Positions 1-16,157 are shown, counted from the first letter of the stretch. The stretch: DNA of 64,000 nt from Neelides folsomi (GCA_034687125.1 JAQGBZ010000257.1:25870-89869); one strand, 5' to 3'. Translations and numbers: made by a program. The notes: generated from the letters alone by a model not told the origin.

Positions 1-3000
1 TTATGTTAAATATAAAATTTCTTTTTCTTATATATTAAACGTAGCAATAATAGAGATACGTGTAAGTGGCTCTTTGAGTAAATTGAAAGGTCTCCCCATT
101 CTGACTTCTGAGGAATGAAAATGTGAGGAAAGGGTGAGAAGGATATTCCCTTCTTTCAATGAAAAGGAATCCAATGTGAAAAGACGATGATAGTGTTTGA
201 CTTCTATTAGGGAGGAGGGAAAGAAAGTAAGTTGTGTGCTGTGTGATATAATCCTCCCCTTTTCTTATTACACCATCGTCTTCGTGAATGAGGGCTGTCC
301 GGATGGGCCGGCCAAATGCCTCTAATTCAACTTCCTATTTAAGTAGCCGAGAGAGAAAGAGGAACGGATTAGTCTACTTCTTACTAAAACTATCATTTTC
401 TCACGCTATCTGATTCCCACCTCCATAATCAAGTCCCCTTTATTTACCCTGATAGTATTTGCCTCACGGGTAATAAGATGGCTACAATGATCAAAGGATT
501 AAATTAATCTCTGAATAAAATTTTAACGTCATAATTCATCTTTTAATATTTTAACAACATCTAATTATCTGTATATAAATATCCTATTTAAATGATTTAT
601 CATAAGAAAATTGTATTAAAATTATCAATAATTATGCATTTTTGGTAAATTATCTGTTCTGCTGAAAAATGAAATCTAAAAATTTTTATTCAGCATACCC
701 CAGATGTTCATATGTCTTATTTATACCATACAAATATCGTATGTATTAATATGTATATACCATGTATAGTTTTATACATAATAAAACAACGAAGACGAGT
801 ATAAAATATAGATTCTTAATGTTCTATAAGTATATTAGAAAATAAAAAATATATCATTCTGCTCTGTGACTGTGGGAGTTGATGGTTTGAAAGGCTCAAA
901 AACTCATTGGAGTTATTTTACATCCTTTGTTCAGTAAAATTGACTCCTCACCGTGACTCGTGCGTATGTATTAAGAAAATCTTCATCCGCTTCCTCTCAT
1001 TCTATTATTTATCTCAAGAGATAATGGTTTGAAAATCAGAACAAGGATTCAAAAATCAAAAGAGCATGTTGGAAAAATCATATAGCACAAACTGAAAATA
1101 TAAAATAATACATTCCCTAGTCTTATACTAAGTATGGTATACCTGTACAGAAATGTTTCTGAATAGGTATTTATTCTTTATAAAATAGAGTATAGATCTA
1201 GAGTAGAGTATATGTATTTTTAGAGGTAATGGGCTGTTAAATTATTGATTATTCATTCAAACAATATAAATAAATATGAAAAACTGAATAAGGCAATGAA
1301 TTCTAATTATACAAGGATAGCAGGATAATCGTATTGTAACTAACAATGAGTACAGAGTGTAGTAATGGGTAGAATTATTTTTCATTTCAACTCCAACATC
1401 TTCATCTACAGTTCAAAATACGCATAATAATGTAAAATACAAGCGTGATATATGATACTTATGATATGATGTAAATAATAAAAATTTTGAATTTGAAGAT
1501 TTTACAGCTTCTATTAAATAAAAAGATTTAAAAAGGGATGAAAAAAGATAAATTGTAGAATAATCAAGCAAAAGGAGGGATCCGTAGATTTATTTTCCGC
1601 TTATTTGGTAGCAATGAGGAAGGGGATTTGGAATTAAAAGATTTAAATGAATTTGAGAAGATTCCCTTTCAAATATTCATGAAGGATGTTGGGCGTGTTC
1701 GGTGAGAGGTTATCTCGGACGTCGGTCGGTTTAATTATTCTAAAGTCGTAAATTTGAGGGGAAGATCTCATAAAGGGGCTTTCTATCATGCGTGCCAGCT
1801 ACTAAAGAAGCCTTTTGAGAAATGGAGTTTTCACATTAATGAATTAATGAAAATTTATTTCCTCTCCCGTCCCTCATCTGAGGAGGTTCGTTTGTGTGAT
1901 CCTTTTGGGGAATTCTTTTCACTCGACTGTCGGGGTGGATTTATTTATGCCGTGGACTTAATCCGAGGGTGGGAGGTGACAAATGCGAGTCTCAACAGGT
2001 GGATTTTTCCATCTCCACAGGGACGGTCCATGGGTCGGAGCAACCTGTTGATCGCCTTCCGAGTTCCCAATGCCGGCTCCTTCTCCCACATCCTTTTTCC
2101 TACCAGCTTCAACATTGAGTCTCATAAAAACTTTTAATGTTAATTCACTCTGTTGGATCCTGTAGAATTATTTACTACGTACACTTCACACAGAGAGTCA
2201 CATAAAGCTATTATATCCATTTACATACAGAAGGAATCCTCGTCTTCATTTAATCTACTTGACATTTTGCATATGAAATTCATCTTTGCAATTGAGAGGG
2301 ACATAATGGATGTGCCCAAGTCCAGGTATTTCATGATTCTTGGGATCGTCAGGGATGAACGATGCCTATAATAAAATATTTTCATATGAGTCAAGTAAAT
2401 AGGTAACAATGCAACTATACTTGTTTTCTTCAACCACATGGTTCAAACTATTGGAATCAAAAAGCCCATTTGGCCTCCAAGGACTCCAAGGGGAGAAAAA
2501 TAGTTTATGGATCGCTTTGGATAACGAGAAATTATTGTAAGATCTTTCTTAGGCCCCGTTATTGATGCTGGCTGTATTTCAATTTCAATGCAATTCCACA
2601 AGTGTTCACAACAATCATCCGCTCCAAACTCAAATATACAAATTGGGAAATGGGTGGGAAAGGAAGGAATAAAACTATTGAAGAGACATTTTATTGACCA
2701 AACACCGACATTGTGATTCCAAACACCGGGTCTCTTCAATGAAAGTCTTTCCGGCTTGGGTTTTCTTTTTCTTAAACTCAGGGATTGACATTTACAACCG
2801 TTGATTTCATAAAATTAAACTGTCGACAAATACAAAATGTCTGTTGTACCTTGTACAGCTACACGTTTGAATGTAGGTATACAAATTCAGAGAGTTTAAA
2901 TGTTTAACTACAAATATCCAAAATTTTACTACTAAACAAATTACAGCTTAAAAATACTTTTTATACTAATATATGGAATTTACTTGTAACTACAAATATC

Positions 3001-6000
3001 ACTAATAGGTACGTTGGCATAAAATAGTTACTTACATATATGGATATTTATGTATGTACTCGCACACATGAAGCTCGGCCATGACCGAGACTCGTAGCGA
3101 TAATAGCATTAGCCACACCAACTAATACGTCCTATTCACTCGTCCTCGTCTTCTCCTTTCCCACGATCCGTACCGTCACCTCGTACTAATTATATAAAGA
3201 AATTTGAAAACTTCCTCGTTTAATTCATGTCTAAGAATTCATTAGAGATTTTAGTCAAAGGGTTCCTACCCCAAAAGACATTCCATTTATGATAAACCCG
3301 TAAAGCTCCAATTTTCATGCCATATCCAGCGGGATAATGAGTTTGTAAATTGATAAATTTTACGAGGCTATTAAATGCCTTTTGTCCATCATTAAACTCC
3401 CTTGGTAAATTCCCCATCTTAAATTAAATGCCGTCCTGAGGAATTGAAATAAATACTTATTACGCTATTAGTCATTAGATATGGTTTGAATGAAGAGCCG
3501 AGTCTTAATGCAGATAAATTGGGATGAGCAAATGAAGGGGAAAATAACGAAGTTGGTTCATTTCTTAGGTGCGTGACCTGTGACCCTCGGGAGTCGAATG
3601 TGTGGCAGGTGCGGAGACCTCGTTGCGTGAATAACTGAGAGTTTAAATTGTGGTTTTTCCTTCGACGGCCACCTTGGGAGGAGAGAAAAGATTGTGCACT
3701 CAATGTTGTTGGAGACCTTCTTTACGACGACCGGTTGATAGAGACATGGAACATAATTAAATAATCATAAAAGAAACAACGAGAGGAATCTGCCTCCATC
3801 CATAAATCCTTGTTAATGGGCCAGATTCAGAGCCTCGATTACAATTCTTATTCAACCTTTATTTTCAATCTCCTTTAAAACATGCCGAGAAGATAAGGGA
3901 ATTATATATAGGATACAAAGTCAAAAACCATTTTTATATTTACTTATTTATAAAAATGGCTCTTAAGTATTACTTAATGTCCTATGGGCATTTGTACAGA
4001 AATATAATTGAAATATTCAGGTTTTCCTTCACATCTTCTTGGAAATGCTTATAATACATCCATATTAGCTCATTTTGCAATAACTAAAACTTACTATTAC
4101 TTGAATACAATAAACAAAAGTTCATATTGAGACAATTTCTTTTTACAAGCATTTATCCATTGTAGCCACGTTACTCAAATTTGCCACTCAGGCAAACATA
4201 ATCTAATATGTATAATGTATAAAGTAATTTATTTATTGTAGAGTTGGCTATTTTTTTCACAAGGGCTTATGACCTTTTGATGATGAATGCAAATACAAAT
4301 ATTCATTCACTCACTCAGTCTCTACTGTAAGATGCTTTAGATATAGGAACCGTGTTATTAATATTTATCCTCTCGTCTTATTCTATTAGTATTTGTACTT
4401 TTAAAATAAACTTTACTGACTCGTCACTTCAGATACACAAGAAATATGCTAATACTTACCTACGAATGTATTATTTAACGTTCAATCCCATCAGCTCAAA
4501 TATGACTCCTATACTTTATTATGTTCGTCTTTCATTTAAAATGTACCTACAAGTTCATACCTAAATGATTTTCTCAATAGTCAATATTATGTTGTGCTCT
4601 GCTTAGTTAAAGAGATGATTGAAGAGCATATTTGAATTTACACAATGAAGATAAGTTTATAAATTTAGTCAATATTAAAACCTTCCCTGGGTCCCATCCC
4701 TTGAATAAAAGTAATTGAGAAATGGTAATTGTAGGCTCTTGCCGTCGGCTCCTCCTCACTACGCGTCCGCTATTAAAACATCTCTTTTTCTCCAGTAGTT
4801 GATGAAGTTGGAGAAATCGCAACTCACCTTCCTGTAATTAATCAAGCCCCTAAGTTGAAATATACTTATAATTCTGACTTCCATACTACCGTATTGCCTT
4901 TCCATTATAATGCAAGGTGTACTTTTCCGATATATTAAGTACCTAAATATGTAGTATACTTAAATATATTATAAAGTTACATTCCTATTACGTTATACAG
5001 GAATAGAAAATTAAAATGTAAAGCCAATCAACATAAAATATTTGAATGCAATATATATATATATATTTAGTGAATAAGAAGGCAAGTTTGGTGGTATGCG
5101 ACGTTAATAAATAAGGCATTTTTATATTGTATTTTATATATAGAGTGTAACATATATCCATAGTGTATAAAAATACTCATTAATCATTTAGGTAATATGA
5201 TAGATGAAGTTGTTTACATAAATGAGGATGAATAATGGTGGAATGTAAGTGAGGGTAAAAGCTATTTAATCACACTAAATGGCAGAGTTTGAGTGTCCTT
5301 TAATAGTTTAAATGTGAGCTGGTCAAATTGTATAATGTGTAGAAAAGGAGCGGAAGGAGCAGCAGGGAGAGCTTGAAAAGTGTCTTCTGAGGACATTGTT
5401 ATTTTAAACTCCGTCGTGTCTCCATTGTGGAGGGAAAGTAAATAAAATTCCCAGGTTCGTATAAATAAATAGTTGGGCTGAATGGTCCGGATGAATCATT
5501 CTCGAGTGGAGAGCTCAAGAGCCCCATCAAAATCCTTTCCTAATCATCTCATAAAGTCGAGTTGCATTGTGAAGCGAACTGACAACTGTAAATCATCCAC
5601 CTGTCCGGCCCAAGGAAAATTCGCTCTTCCCAACGAGAGTCACACGAGGGACTGGGAATTAAGAATAGATAATGTTTGGATTGTATGAGCCACACAAGTG
5701 GACTCAAGTTTGGACGTGGCTGAGGAGTGAGGCTTAGTGTCTCCTCAACCTCACTGAGGAGAGAAATGAGGGAGGAGGAGACCCGATAATCATAAAGGAA
5801 TTATAATCCCGAGACACGATGGAGGAAAAAGCCGCCGTCCTCCCTTCATGAATTTATTGCTCAAGATATGTGAATTATAAAAATGTCAACTCGAACGAGT
5901 TTAAAGGCAGAAGACATTCATTTCTCTGTTCAAGCCCTTGAGAAACTTGAAGGAGACGTTGCTTTTATATATTTCTCCTTAAATCCCCTCATCTTCCAAA

Positions 6001-9000
6001 TCCCGCTTATTTATTATTTACATGTCATATCTCCTCCCTCCTTGCCATCGCCAATTCAAAGGTCGGCGTTTCTGGGAATTATTGATTGTCCATTGTTCTA
6101 ATAACCGCATTCTTATTATTCATGCAATATAGGAAATGCAGAATGACAGAAAATAGTTTAACGGAGTTTAAACACCCTATTTACCCGCTATACCTAAATA
6201 TGTACATTTCCCCATAATACAAATTACAAAGTTAATACTGTATTTAAATATCTGTATTTAATCAATTTTTTTTATTTAAAATTTTTATAAAAATTTGAAT
6301 TTGGATATTTCTTGAAATTGTCTTAGATTTTTTGGTCATTTTCGAAGGAATTTGTGAGAATGTGTGTAGTGCACATTCACAACAATTGTTATAGTAGTTA
6401 TAACAATTGTTGTTTGTAGTCGTGTCAATAAAACAAAAGGCAATGAAATTTTGTATGTTTGTGAGCAATTTCCAAGTTAATTGTTTTGAGAATCCACGAA
6501 GCCCTCGTGTGTGTATGTAAAGAAGGAAATGGGATGTTGGACAAGAGGTAAAACAATGATGTGTGATATGTTTTTCCAAACAACTTGAGACGTGTGTGAT
6601 GTGTAAATTTGGAGAACATGAAGGTCTATTTGACTTCTTGTAGAGGATAAGGAACACATGTCTACTGTAGGGTTTGGTGTGAGTCTCTCTCTCTCTGCAT
6701 GTGAGTGCGGAGACGTGGAAATGAGGAACCTCTGTTTTAGAGGGATAATGGCTAATATCAGAAATCGTATCAGAGGGTAAGGGACGACCGAGGGTCGTTT
6801 ATTTTTAATAAAGGGAATGGGTAATAGTCCGACTCCGAGGATCCATTTATACCTGTCATGTTCACCGTCGAAGATAAGGATCAGAGAGTGGATATTTACT
6901 CCACTCTCATTTCAATTCCAACCGTCGGAGACAATAAAATTGCCAAGAATCTTCCGTGACCCTCACGGAAAACCTCTCGGCCCTCCTTCAAAACGTGAGA
7001 AGAGGAGGGGAAATATGAAGCATTTACATATTGCCGCGATGAGATTTGACAAAAAGTGTATTTCTTCCCACTCACGTCGTCTTCCGTCGGAGGGGTCGAA
7101 GGGAAAGAACGTGAGTCGTTGGGGGTGCGGGACAAGCAACCCTCATTCTGGGCCACGAACAAATGACATTCAAAATTCAAATTAAGAACATGAGTTATGA
7201 CTCGCGAACCTCTTGATCCGAATCTCCCTTCGACCCACACCCACGTCAAACATTATACGAGGTCTTATCGTCGTATAATAAAACCAATTTAACCAATTTT
7301 ATGCCCCTTTTAAACACTGCATTACTTAGAGAATGGAAAAACTCGGAGAATAAAAATCACGATTATAACTAAAAATTTCTTATTTGAAAAAACATTACAT
7401 ATCAACTTTAAGAAAAGATTAATCAGTTAGATGCTTAATAAAAATATTTCGTTAATATGCCTAGTAATGTTAATATATTGAATACTCCTAATATTCCTTA
7501 TTTATGCTCAAATTCAGTTAATACAAGGATTGATTTGCACAAATGTGAAATGAACCAATGAATTGAATGTTTACATATAAAATCATATTTGGTTAAAAAT
7601 GTACGACATAATTATTCCCATTAGAAATTTTTGTTCAATATTATAATTTATAATATTGCATATTACAACTTGCTTTTGGAATATCATGATTATTATATTA
7701 TGCACAACGAATTTTTTGAATAAGTGCTTTCTTATTCTTCTACATATGATAATATCAATAAATAATATTTATGATTCTACTTTTGTAAATATCTTTTATT
7801 ATACATAGGAAAAATATTAGCGGTCGTCTCCTTGCGAAATGTTAAAGAGAGAAAGGAGAAAAAAGAAACAAATGGAATGGATAATATTATTCGAGGGCTC
7901 GATTGCTTTATGCATTCGAGGCAAAAAAGAGTCTGGGTTTGGTTCGTGTCTCCAGAGGTAACCTGTTCGTTAAAAAATGATTCCTCGGTATGAATGTGGG
8001 TTCGATTATGGACCACCTCCCGTGTGACACGGCGGTCCTGAGTGTTCCTACAGGGAAATAGGAATGAGGCCTCGCCTTCCCTTCCGGTCATTCTTCGATA
8101 TCTTAAAGAAGGTCCACCATTTAAATAACAATAAATAATCCATCTTTAATTTTTAAAATTTTCCTTCAATCAACGAGATTATTTTAGCTATAAGGAATAC
8201 ATTATTAAACGATATTTCTGAATTAGAGTATCAAATTTGTTAGTTATGAAAATGTTTTTTTAAATAAATACAAATTTATTTATTCCAAATATCAAATAAG
8301 AAATGCAACTTTGTTGCTCAATTCTCATTCATGAATAATTTTATAATTAATAATTACTTATGGAATTAATTAATCAATTGATAATTTAGAGAGAAAAGAA
8401 GAGATCAATTGTTGCGAGTATTTCTCCCATGTGGAACTTTGTCGTTTTTTCCCATCAGTCGCTTTATTGTATTTATTAAAGGGTTGAAGAGGAAAAGAGT
8501 AATTGTCGTATTTGAGTCAAAGAACCTACCATTATCCAAGTTTATTGAAGAGAAAATTGGCAGGTTGGGGGTTGTGCCAGGAGCATTTTACCATCTCATC
8601 CCCCTCAATTAAGGGTCCTCCTTATGGAAATGATGAGTAGTGGAAGGAGGTGGCGACTCAACTTACAACTTGTTTCCTCCTTCACCAAACCCTCGGTCCA
8701 TTTCCCTCACCAATTACCATTATATGGCCCTATAACTCCATGACCTCTCACTTCCCCATTTCTCCATTAGGGAACAATTGGTATCTAATTACACAATTAC
8801 ATTCTCTTACATCACAACCTCTCCAACTAATCCAAACCCTTTTTTATACTTTTAATTAGTTTTAATCATGTTTAATACCAAGTACCTAACAGAAGGACTT
8901 GGCTCAATATATTTAATAAACAAAATTTAAAAATACCTTTTTTACTTATTATATCATATTACCTAATATAATATAGCTAAATATATCTAAATTCTCATTT

Positions 9001-12000
9001 GAATTTTAATATCAATGAACATTTATATTAATTGATTTTTAGTGTTAGTGTAGTGAATGGTTTGAGATGGTTTGATTTTAAGATTAAGATTGTCTTAGCC
9101 CTCTTAATCATAAAAAATTGAGCATTGTGAGGATAGTAAGGAAGAATTAAGTTTATTAATGTTAGAATTTAAATAATTGGATGTTTTTGAGGGGGTAAAA
9201 AGCGGTTGGGAGAAATGGTCGTTTCCGCCGGTCAGCCAGGTCGAAAAACTCCCTAGTAAAAATATGTACCTAATATACCTTACATGATCTTATTTATGTG
9301 AATCTCCATTGCGAGTCATAAATCCTCTTTCCAAATTGGCTAACTTATTATGCATTTTCAATTCACGAGGTCCCATTACCATCTAAATGGTCAAACGCTG
9401 AAGCACAAGATGCATTTCCTCACAATTCTCTCCATATAACAAAGTTATCTTCAGGGTGAGGTTGTAGATCATGGAGAAAAATTTCTTTCTCTCCAACAAC
9501 TTCCGAAACTGGATTCTATACACGAAAATTACATTTCAATCCTCTTTCATTTCTCTCAAACTTCATAAATTTGAGTAATTAAAGTTACATAGTCATATTA
9601 AATGGTTACAGCTTTTGCACACAATCAGACGTTTTAACACTTTGTACACATTTTAATATGTACTGATATATTTGTTATATTGTTATACTCTACATACTTG
9701 TATCTATACAAATATGAACGTGTATAGGTAATATAGTACAACTTACTCTATATATGTAAATACCTGTATATAGGTATGTATATAAAGAATTTTAAGAGTA
9801 TGTCTACAAGTCAGATGTTAATTACTCGTTTATTCACGACTCTCAAACTGTCAATGAGTGTCATCAGTACGAATAGAAAACTAAAGCCACCTAAATTAAA
9901 AAAAATTAATGCCAATAGGTCTTACTTTACTATAAAATATATAATAAAGGATTTATATTTATAATTAAATATTTTAATTTTTTCGCCATTAAATTTTCGC
10001 CAATTTTACAATTGTCCATTTGGCAATAATTTCAGACCAATGTGGAGAATTGGATTAAAGATTTGTATTTGAGAGCTAACTGTTATTGAACTTTAGAAAA
10101 GTTCTACATTAATTTTTGAATTGATCAAATCAATCAAACTTCCAATTTGTTCCTAAAGATTTAAAATTTGGAGATATTTGACGAATCGACCCTAACTGTT
10201 GTTTAGCTCAGGTTTTTAGAACTCGCAATGACCTGTTGTATAATAATTTGATGTGTCGTTTGAGTGGTTTGAGCGAGGGTCGTCTTTGTTCTTCCTTGTT
10301 GGCATTGTTGGTGATAATGGATGGATGGGTCTAATCGAAGAGGGCCGTTGAATTTTTAATGAATCCACCTCGGCGTGCCGACTGAGTCTCGGGAGCAATA
10401 AAAAGGAAGTACTCGGCCCGATGAGGTGATTAGATATTAGCGCATTTCTTGGACCAGTGGTGGGTCTCGAGCCGTAAAATCACTACCATTACTTCCACAA
10501 ACGAAAGGGCCATTGGGAAGGTGTATACGCGGAATGAGGATTAGGGACGGTTGGTTGCCGCTAATCGACCCAACGATGACTCGCTCTCTCACCGCGATTC
10601 CCCGCCGCCGTGGAGTGTGGGAGGACGAAAGCCTCGAGCTTCTTCAAGACCCATGCAAGAGATAATCAAACCTCGTTTATTACTCTCAAATTTTATATAC
10701 TCAAATGAAACCTTCAATAAACTTTCCCTTTTCCATCCATTCTTAAACTATCTATTTACACTCCTGGCCTTTTATTGAATAGCCCAATATGGCTAATGGT
10801 CCTCTTTTTTCACACTGGTAATTATTTTTATTTGGAAAGAATTTCATGCTGGTTGCAGGTAGTTTCATGCTAAATAACTATGTTTGTTTATAATAGGGCT
10901 ACATGGTATCTCGTACATAAGTATCGTGTACAAATATGTATTTGCAAAGTATTCCTTTACCAATTGTACTTGAATATTTATAAAATTGTATTTTTACAAC
11001 ACAATAAATTTTATTGTTACACTTTTTATTTATCACTGGCAAAATTGGCATAATTTTTGTTTGCACAAATCCATTAATTATTGTACAATGAAAATGAAAA
11101 AAATTAATTTTTCATCATGGCTCATATGAAAAAGTGAAGATAATTGTAGAAGTTGAAATGGACCTTTTTTCTGGGTTAAAAAATGTGAGGGATTTGGAAC
11201 TGTTTAGAAATAATGGTTTTTTCCTTTTCTCGTGGCGCCATGCTCTCACGTTTTTATAGAATTCCATGGAAGACAAAAGGGATGTCCTCAGGTTTGAGGT
11301 TGACATCTGTTATATTGACAAGTAGCATTGATTCTTATCTACACCATCAGCATTGCGTAACTCTTCCTTCCAATACCCTTTTCCCGAATCTACTTTACTT
11401 AAAAATTTTCTTTGGAAAGCTATATTGTGTTTTCATCTTATTGAACACTAATATTTCATTTAATTTACTATATAACGATAAGTCTCTACTTACAATGACA
11501 AAGGGCAGAAAATATTGAGCTTTTAATATTCTTTCTTTACCTAATACAAATATTAATAATTACCTGTAGTACAGATAGGTAGGTCCTTGAATTTATGTCC
11601 CGAGTTTAACTATCAATGCAAAATAAATGGAATTATAAAAACTTGACTTTCTAAAATAGATATTTTTATGTGTACGACTCGTGCATTATTTTAATTAAAT
11701 AAACAACTATTTTATTTAATATAAAAGCAAATAATATAGCTATTGTAATAAAGTGCATTACATTACATTTATGTAGTACAACATATGCCAATTTAGAAGA
11801 TAATAATTCATACATTAAATAAGTATATTATTATATAAAAAATAAAATATTAAAACATATATAATATTGTTTCTTTCTAATCATGGTCTTAGAATAAAAT
11901 GTGATACTACTTGTCCACGCATACTTTCGCAAACATTTTGGTGAGTAGTTATTTAAGTAGTGCTTAAATGTACATACATACATATTACTGATGTACTCAC

Positions 12001-15000
12001 AGTTTACATACATACACTCAACATACTTACATGTACATACATATGTATGTAGGATACATATGTACACATTACCTGGATAAGAAATGGTTGTTACTGGTCG
12101 TACATGAACCTTTTTGGTACTTGAGTGAAGGATATACCTAGTAAGCAAGTGAATGGATTGTATATATACATTATGTTGCATAGTTAAGAGATGAAAGGAG
12201 TTTTCATTGGTCGGAGTTCCTATCATTCATCTCATCATGATGATCATTTAAAGCAGAGGCTCCTTCAAATTAATTATTCCAAGACGGCTACTGGGAAGGA
12301 GATGCTTTCTCCGGAATCCTATCCCATTTAGATTCACGACATCACATTATCTCCATCATGAAGATCGGAATGCCGATTCCTACCCTTTTCCCTCTCATTC
12401 AACATTTATGCCCAATGAGAGATTCTCTTTGTTTATGCTGCAATAAGAGTCATAAAGTAGTACCTTCAAATATTAAAATTTAATTACCTTAATCTAACAC
12501 CAATTGTTCAATTATAGTATTCTACCTATGTAATCTATCATAAGTATATTTAGAGTACTTGTATGTACCTGTAAGTATGTAGAGTTAAGAATATTATTAA
12601 AGGTTTATAATTATAATAATCAAAATAATAATTTTAATTTTGAAGGTTTCAATGTTCTCAAATTTTATTTTAAAAAATGTAAAATGTTTAATAAATACTA
12701 CATACAGTTATATTACCCTTATTAACTTGTATGAAGTTAAAAAGCATTTAATAGGGTTTTGTATTCTTTTAACTGACTGACTGAGTGAGATGTATCTTGT
12801 TTGACTTTTCTTTCTTCTAAGGATGAGTGGCGTAATTGTGGTTGTAAATTAGAATGTCGAAGAAGGTTGACGTTTGGGGGAGCAATAAACGAGGCAAAGG
12901 CTTATTAATTCTATAGGAGAGCGAATCTTAAGTTCCTCTCCCCACGTCTCATCGTCAACATGGATTTTAGACCATAAAGGAGACGTTTTTATTATTCAAT
13001 CGGATTTGACTTGAGGAAGTATTGTCGATTGTTTTGTGGAGTGAAACTAACGGACTTTTGCGAGTCCCACGGTGAACATCCCTCGACCTTCATCCACGTG
13101 TTGACTCGAGGGGTGCAAAGGTGAGAGGAAGATGGGAAATACCAATATGACATCTATACGAGTTTGAAAAAGGACAATCGTCTCGAGATCCTCAAAGGAG
13201 CCATAAAGTCATTAAACGTGGATTGTTAAAAGAAGAACCCCGTTTTCTTCTCCCGACCTACTCTCCAAATCTCAGGTCAAGAAATTGGAGGGAATTCCGC
13301 CTTGGAGAAACTTATGAGAAAACTCCTTTGAGACCTGAGAAAAGAAACCCGAGATAAGATTGGACAAAAGATTCTGTTTTCAGACTCCGTCCATGCCCGA
13401 GTATTGTGGAAGAAGGCGCCTGGAACGTCCGTGTCTTTTTACTTCCTCTGCATTTCAGACGCCTCAACACTTCACCTCCTTTCAAATTCATTTGACCCAA
13501 AATCGTCAACATGGATTATCTTACAAGGTCCGTAGATCCACGCTTCTCTTATTAAATCCCCCACTTGTTACCCAATACTCATCCATCTGTTACACTAAAT
13601 CGTCGCAACTTTGGGGAAAAGATTATAGAAAAAGCTTTTAGCTGAAAGGAAAAAAATACTCATTTCCATATTTAACATTAACTAAAAGTTTTAGTTTTAT
13701 TTAATTATTTTATACGATATATTTTGTATACATAGAGCACATATAAAGTACAATTTAACTAATTGTAAGTAGTTATATTGGGTATAATAATATTATGTTA
13801 TACTTTACTCTTACACTATACTCGTACTATGTATTTTATGTATATTACTTATTGAAAGAATCTGTATGCATACATATTGTGCCTGGATATTTATTGAGAG
13901 GTAATAAACCATTGAGGGTTGTTTTCATACTTTTATATTGTGCATTTGCTTCCTTACTGGTCCAATGTCTTTTATTTGTTTAACATCTTCGTGAAGTCTC
14001 GTAAAACGTGGGCGCACTTTTGCATGTAATAATGTTTATAAGAGTTTTAAACCATCTTCCTGCCCTCCTGACTTGTGTCAAGATATATCTGTAATCTGTA
14101 TATACCTAGAATATAATTCCCCAGGATAATCTTTCAATATGAATCCATAGCTATCATTCACTGCATTACCTACATATCTAAATATATTTATTATATTACA
14201 TGCATAGTATACTAAAAGTAGTCTATGTATTTACATTGTCTAGTATTACTTAAAGTTATACTGATTTGAAATGTAAGCACATGCTAATGTATGGGACTGT
14301 TTCTATTACTTGTACCATGAATACGAATGTACAGAGTAATGGTGATGTGTGTGTGCTGAGTCGCTAATTGTGCCTGAATTGAATCACGAAGAGAATAAAA
14401 CATTTTATTGAGTGGTCAATCAAGACTCTCAGGTTAAAAGTAGTTCCCTCTCTTTCCTTCCCGAAACCTGCTCTCGGCTTTTCGACCAAGTGTCGTTTTC
14501 ATTTATCTAATCCGCATATTCATAAAAGGTTCCACGAATTTTCAATTGGCTAACAATATTTATTATCCTCTCCTCTGGAGGCGAGTGAAGATTGAATGAA
14601 GAAGTTTCGGGAGTCGTTGTTGTGAAAGTGGAGCCTCCTTGTAAATCACCTTTCCGTCCCTTTCAATGAAATGAAGTAACGACCAGATGTTCGAGAGGAC
14701 GAACACGACCATGTTTCCAGGGCCCCTTAAGCCGATTTCCAAATCCCCCATAAACAAGAACCATTGTAAATCCACTTTGACGATGTCAGAGGACTCAAAT
14801 GCACAGTGGCAGCGAAAAGGTCCAACTACCTTCCTCATTTAGAAATATTTCTTAAAAACTCCTCGCTAACAAATATTTCTACCCCAATTGTCGAAATTCT
14901 TTTTCCTCCCCTTCTTTAACCCATGAATTAAGATAATTTTAGTAAATAAACATGGAAAACTAAACATGTGAAACGAGTTATGAATTTAACAATGAGTAAA

Positions 15001-16157
15001 AGATGAGTTGCCATTTGGTATTTTTCATAATATTTTAATATTGCAATTGGCAGTTCTCGTGAAATTGAAACGATGTGAAATAAAATGCGTGGGAAATTTT
15101 GGAAATTTAAAAAAGATATTCAATCTTGTTTTTATATACTGAATGTGTAGTACATTTGTGAATTCAACAAAAGTGTTCATCATTGGTCATGACAAATATG
15201 ATAAGTTTATATACGTAGACAATACGCAATTAACTTTTAATAAGTATTATTATATACTTAATAAATACATAGAGTAATACTTAAAAATAATAATGATAAG
15301 GATACCAAGTACTGTAGAAATAAAAGTAACGACAAATAATCATATATTATATTATAAATAGTGAATGTATATTTTACATTGGAGGGTTGTAATTCGAACA
15401 TGGTTTTGTATATCCTATCAATGTATATAACAATATAAATGTATTTATTGTGTGTATTTACAGAGTTAACTGGCACTCAGGTTTCACATATCCTCCGAAT
15501 CCTCACGGAGAGACGACGAAGGTGTCGGAGGAGAGCAAACACACGCCTTCTCTCTTTGCACAATCCGATTCAATAATAATACTCTCTATTTACAATCCAA
15601 CAAATATGCGGTCCGGAGCAGAGAGCAAACATTGTCTCTCGACGCCCGGGTCGTTGGGGAGGTAAACAAGAAAGAATATATGTTTTTTACACACAATAGG
15701 GTAATGAAACACATTGAAGATGGTCAAAACACTCCGTTGGGACAATGACGAGAAAAGGCCACAATTAGTAATTCCTACTTCAAACACACTCTCATGACTT
15801 TAAATGAACTTTCAATGATCTAATTATTAATGAAATTAATTTGGAAACAAGCTCTACCTGGACCCATTTGTTTTTAAATAAAAAATGTACTATCGGAAAA
15901 CGATTTTGTTCTTTTTAGCAGATTTTAGCCCACTATTAAACAATTCAAATATGGGATGAAATTAAACTTGCAATTAAATTATATTTTCAATTTCAACTGG
16001 TTAAGGAAATGAGTCAGAGAGTGAGTGAGAATGGGAAACTCTAAAAGTGCTTCCACTGTTTGAACAAACATAAGAAAAAAGGTATAAGTAAACGAAGGTA
16101 GATCACATGGATTTGACAAGACTTTTGCAGGAGCAACGGCGAATTAAAAAGTCGTTC
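1..16157. other. Gene-free flank of four-jointed with alternating islands
   Basis: I find no convincing coding exon here. Open frames of 60-131 codons occur on both strands, but they lack recognisable domains, often lack an ATG start and overlap one another. The stretch alternates between AT-rich filler full of TATA/TACATA runs and GC-richer, low-repeat islands. Islands lie at roughly 80-480, 1690-2140, 3480-3740, 5340-5860, 6660-7260, 7800-8100, 8400-8830, 9180-9530, 10200-10680, 12780-13640, 14440-14830 and 15470-15790. Such islands could be cis-regulatory modules for the developmental gene next door; that is inference from composition only. Small simple repeats are present, for example TA dinucleotides near 5049-5067 and TC dinucleotides near 6684-6698. 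Confidence 0.5.
12034..12051. repeat. 18-bp perfect palindrome in TACATA-rich DNA
   Basis: The 18 bases read the same on both strands and lie in a TACATA/TATGTA-rich tract that continues on both sides. This is probably simple-repeat drift and not a functional site. Confidence 0.5.

Noticed and set aside
1754-2137. 127-codon plus-strand frame
   Set aside because: It begins at TTG with no ATG, has no domain I recognise and no convincing splice sites; length alone is not enough in a GC-richer island.
6817-7249. Overlapping frames of 122 and 117 codons on opposite strands
   Set aside because: Both strands open together in a GC-richer island, which points to local base composition and not a gene.
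7995-8015. GGTTCGATTAT resembling a tRNA B box
   Set aside because: No matching A box, no cloverleaf can be drawn, and the last B-box bases differ from consensus.
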